A DNA stretch of 7,304 bases from an uncultured Clostridia bacterium (GTDB taxonomy: Bacteria; Bacillota_A; Clostridia; TANB77; CAG-508), in NCBI GenBank assembly GCA_944393295.1, contig CALXZR010000115.1:1-7304 (forward strand), in the 5' to 3' direction. The position numbers were made by a program, and so were the translations under genes. The notes beneath the pieces were generated by a model, which made no database searches, was not told the DNA's origin, and saw only the letters and a program-made list of their open reading frames with translations. Positions 6,629 through 7,304 of the stretch are shown in pieces (the first letter of the stretch is position 1; each line of letters opens with the position of its first letter).

Positions 6629-6898
6629 ATGAAGAAAAATTTGATTAAAATATTCTTAATATTGATAGTAATTTTTTTAATAATAGCTTTAGTATTAATA
6701 AATAAAAATAAAGAAGAAAAAGAAAATAATACTAATACAGTTTTAGAAATTTCAACTGAAGATGAGGAATATACTTTAAGAGATAGTGAAACAAATTCTG
6801 TAATTACTACAGTTCAAGATGAAGGTCTACTACAGCAATATATAGACAATCCAGATTACAATCCATATCCGTCTGGTCAAAGTCCTGAAATTGAATAG
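6629..6898 (+). CDS. Small single-pass membrane protein with acidic tail (89 aa)
   Basis: The protein is not recognised. MKKNLIKIF begins a short positive N-terminus and a long hydrophobic helix (about residues 5-26). This is followed by a lysine/glutamate-rich linker and an acidic, polar tail of about 60 residues ending in NPDYNPYPSGQSPEIE, which is probably outside the cell. There is no prepilin glycine motif, no lipobox cysteine and no sortase signal, so it is best described as a membrane-anchored protein. It starts 11 bases after LRR gene 2 and shares its terminator, so the two are probably co-transcribed. It could be an accessory or partner of the LRR protein (inference). LRR gene 1 has no such companion. 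Confidence 0.75.
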   Translation: MKKNLIKIFLILIVIFLIIALVLINKNKEEKENNTNTVLEISTEDEEYTLRDSETNSVITTVQDEGLLQQYIDNPDYNPYPSGQSPEIE

Positions 6899-6915
6899 TT
6901 TTAATTATAAAGCTT

Positions 6916-6972
6916 AAAATAAAAACGCATTAAGTTAATTATTAAAAATTAGACTTAGTGCGTTTTTATTTT
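6916..6972. terminator. Bidirectional terminator between convergent genes
   Basis: Positions 6916-6935 pair with 6953-6972 over 20 positions (one G-U) around a 17-base loop, with a GC-containing core (ACGCA/TGCGT), an A-run on the left and a T-run on the right. It can stop transcription from both the LRR2 operon and the minus-strand gene at 7007. Nothing else is visible between 6899 and 7006. Confidence 0.9.
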
Positions 6973-7006
6973 TATTCGTTAAATTTATTTAATATTGATA
7001 AAAAAG

Positions 7007-7304
7007 TTATTTTAAATTTTTGATTTCTTCTTCTGTAAGTTCTGTTAATTCAATAATTTCTTCAATTGGTGTACCTTTTTTTAATAATTTTTTTGCAATT
7101 TCTATTTTTTCTTTATTAATTCCTTTTTCCATACCTTGTTTAATACCTTGTCTAAGTCCTTTTTCAATTCCTTCAGCTATACCTTCTTCTTTACCAGCAT
7201 CAAAACCATATTCTTCTATGGCTTTTTTATCTAAAAGCTCTTTCATTCTATATTCTGCAAGCTCTTGTTCATATTTGCTTTTCTTAATTTCATCTAGTTG
7301 TTTT
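7007..7304 (-). CDS. Rpn/PD-(D/E)XK nuclease-family 'transposase', C-terminal part only
   Basis: The reading frame is open to the window edge, so the N-terminal nuclease domain lies outside. An in-frame ATG at 7246 is not the likely start, because the frame continues upstream as QLDEIKKSKYEQELAEYR. The visible part has the hallmark tail of this family: a run of E-G-I/K-G repeats (EEGIAEGIEKGLRQGIKQG) followed by a helix KIEIAKKLLKKGTPIEEI and the ending TEEEIKNLK. Family members are recombination-promoting nucleases (RpnA-like), often annotated as transposases and often multicopy in gut Firmicutes. The catalytic residues cannot be checked here. It is convergent with the LRR2 operon and has no evident link to it. 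Confidence 0.8.
   Translation of the reverse strand, partial: KQLDEIKKSKYEQELAEYRMKELLDKKAIEEYGFDAGKEEGIAEGIEKGLRQGIKQGMEKGINKEKIEIAKKLLKKGTPIEEIIELTELTEEEIKNLK

Noticed and set aside
6200..7304. Mobile-element ends or target-site duplications around the Rpn-family gene
   Set aside because: No terminal inverted repeats or flanking duplications are visible, and this family is not a classical transposase.

Overview
The window is very AT-rich DNA (C and G are scarce outside codon positions that need them). Its protein families look like an uncultured, low-GC, gut-type member of the Firmicutes (Clostridia or Bacilli). The clues are a clostridial-style prepilin N-terminus (GITLIALVISIIV, without the usual Glu5), internalin-like leucine-rich repeats, strong AGGAGG ribosome sites, and the C-terminal tail of an Rpn/PD-(D/E)XK 'transposase' protein. 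The species cannot be named from the sequence.

Layout. Positions 1-305 are a long structured leader, followed by a prepilin-anchored LRR protein gene (306-3138) and an intrinsic terminator (3142-3182). After an AT-only spacer, a second diverged copy of the same module follows: leader 3318-3601 and LRR gene 3602-6617. This second gene is followed, 11 bases on, by a small single-pass membrane protein gene (6629-6898). A strong bidirectional terminator (6916-6972) separates it from the convergent, partial Rpn-family gene (7007-7304, minus strand).

The main observation is that both LRR genes are split by the same +1 frameshift, at the same codon of the same helix. In each, the prepilin signal and membrane helix are in one frame and about 890-960 codons of LRR protein are in the next. 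The junction reads GTT-ATA-C-GGA-GAT in copy 1 and GTT-ATC-C-GGA-GAC in copy 2. Skipping one C restores the family sequence ...LNAVIGDNGIITQAQ... . Upstream of the junction, 12 of 26 core codons differ and every difference is silent in the first frame. Downstream, the changes respect the second frame. This is the pattern expected of programmed +1 frameshifting (or another recoding) at an in-frame CGG codon. CGG occurs in-frame nowhere else in the window's genes.

The two leaders add a second layer. Both can fold into the same series of stems, and several are kept by different sequences: a 5' hairpin with a 7-base loop, an 11-bp long-range closing stem, an internal long-range stem, a TAGCACTAAT hairpin, two small hairpins, and a 12-13-bp hairpin just before the ribosome site. 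Each leader also has a short reading frame with its own Shine-Dalgarno (GGAAGTCTAATG). Its TAG stop is exactly the first three bases of the TAGCACTAAT hairpin. I recognise no known riboswitch here.

Working model (inference): the two modules make surface-exposed, prepilin-peptidase-processed LRR proteins, perhaps adhesins or minor pilin-like components. Their synthesis would be gated first by a structured leader with a leader peptide, then by a CGG-dependent +1 frameshift that decides between a short membrane stub and the full surface protein.
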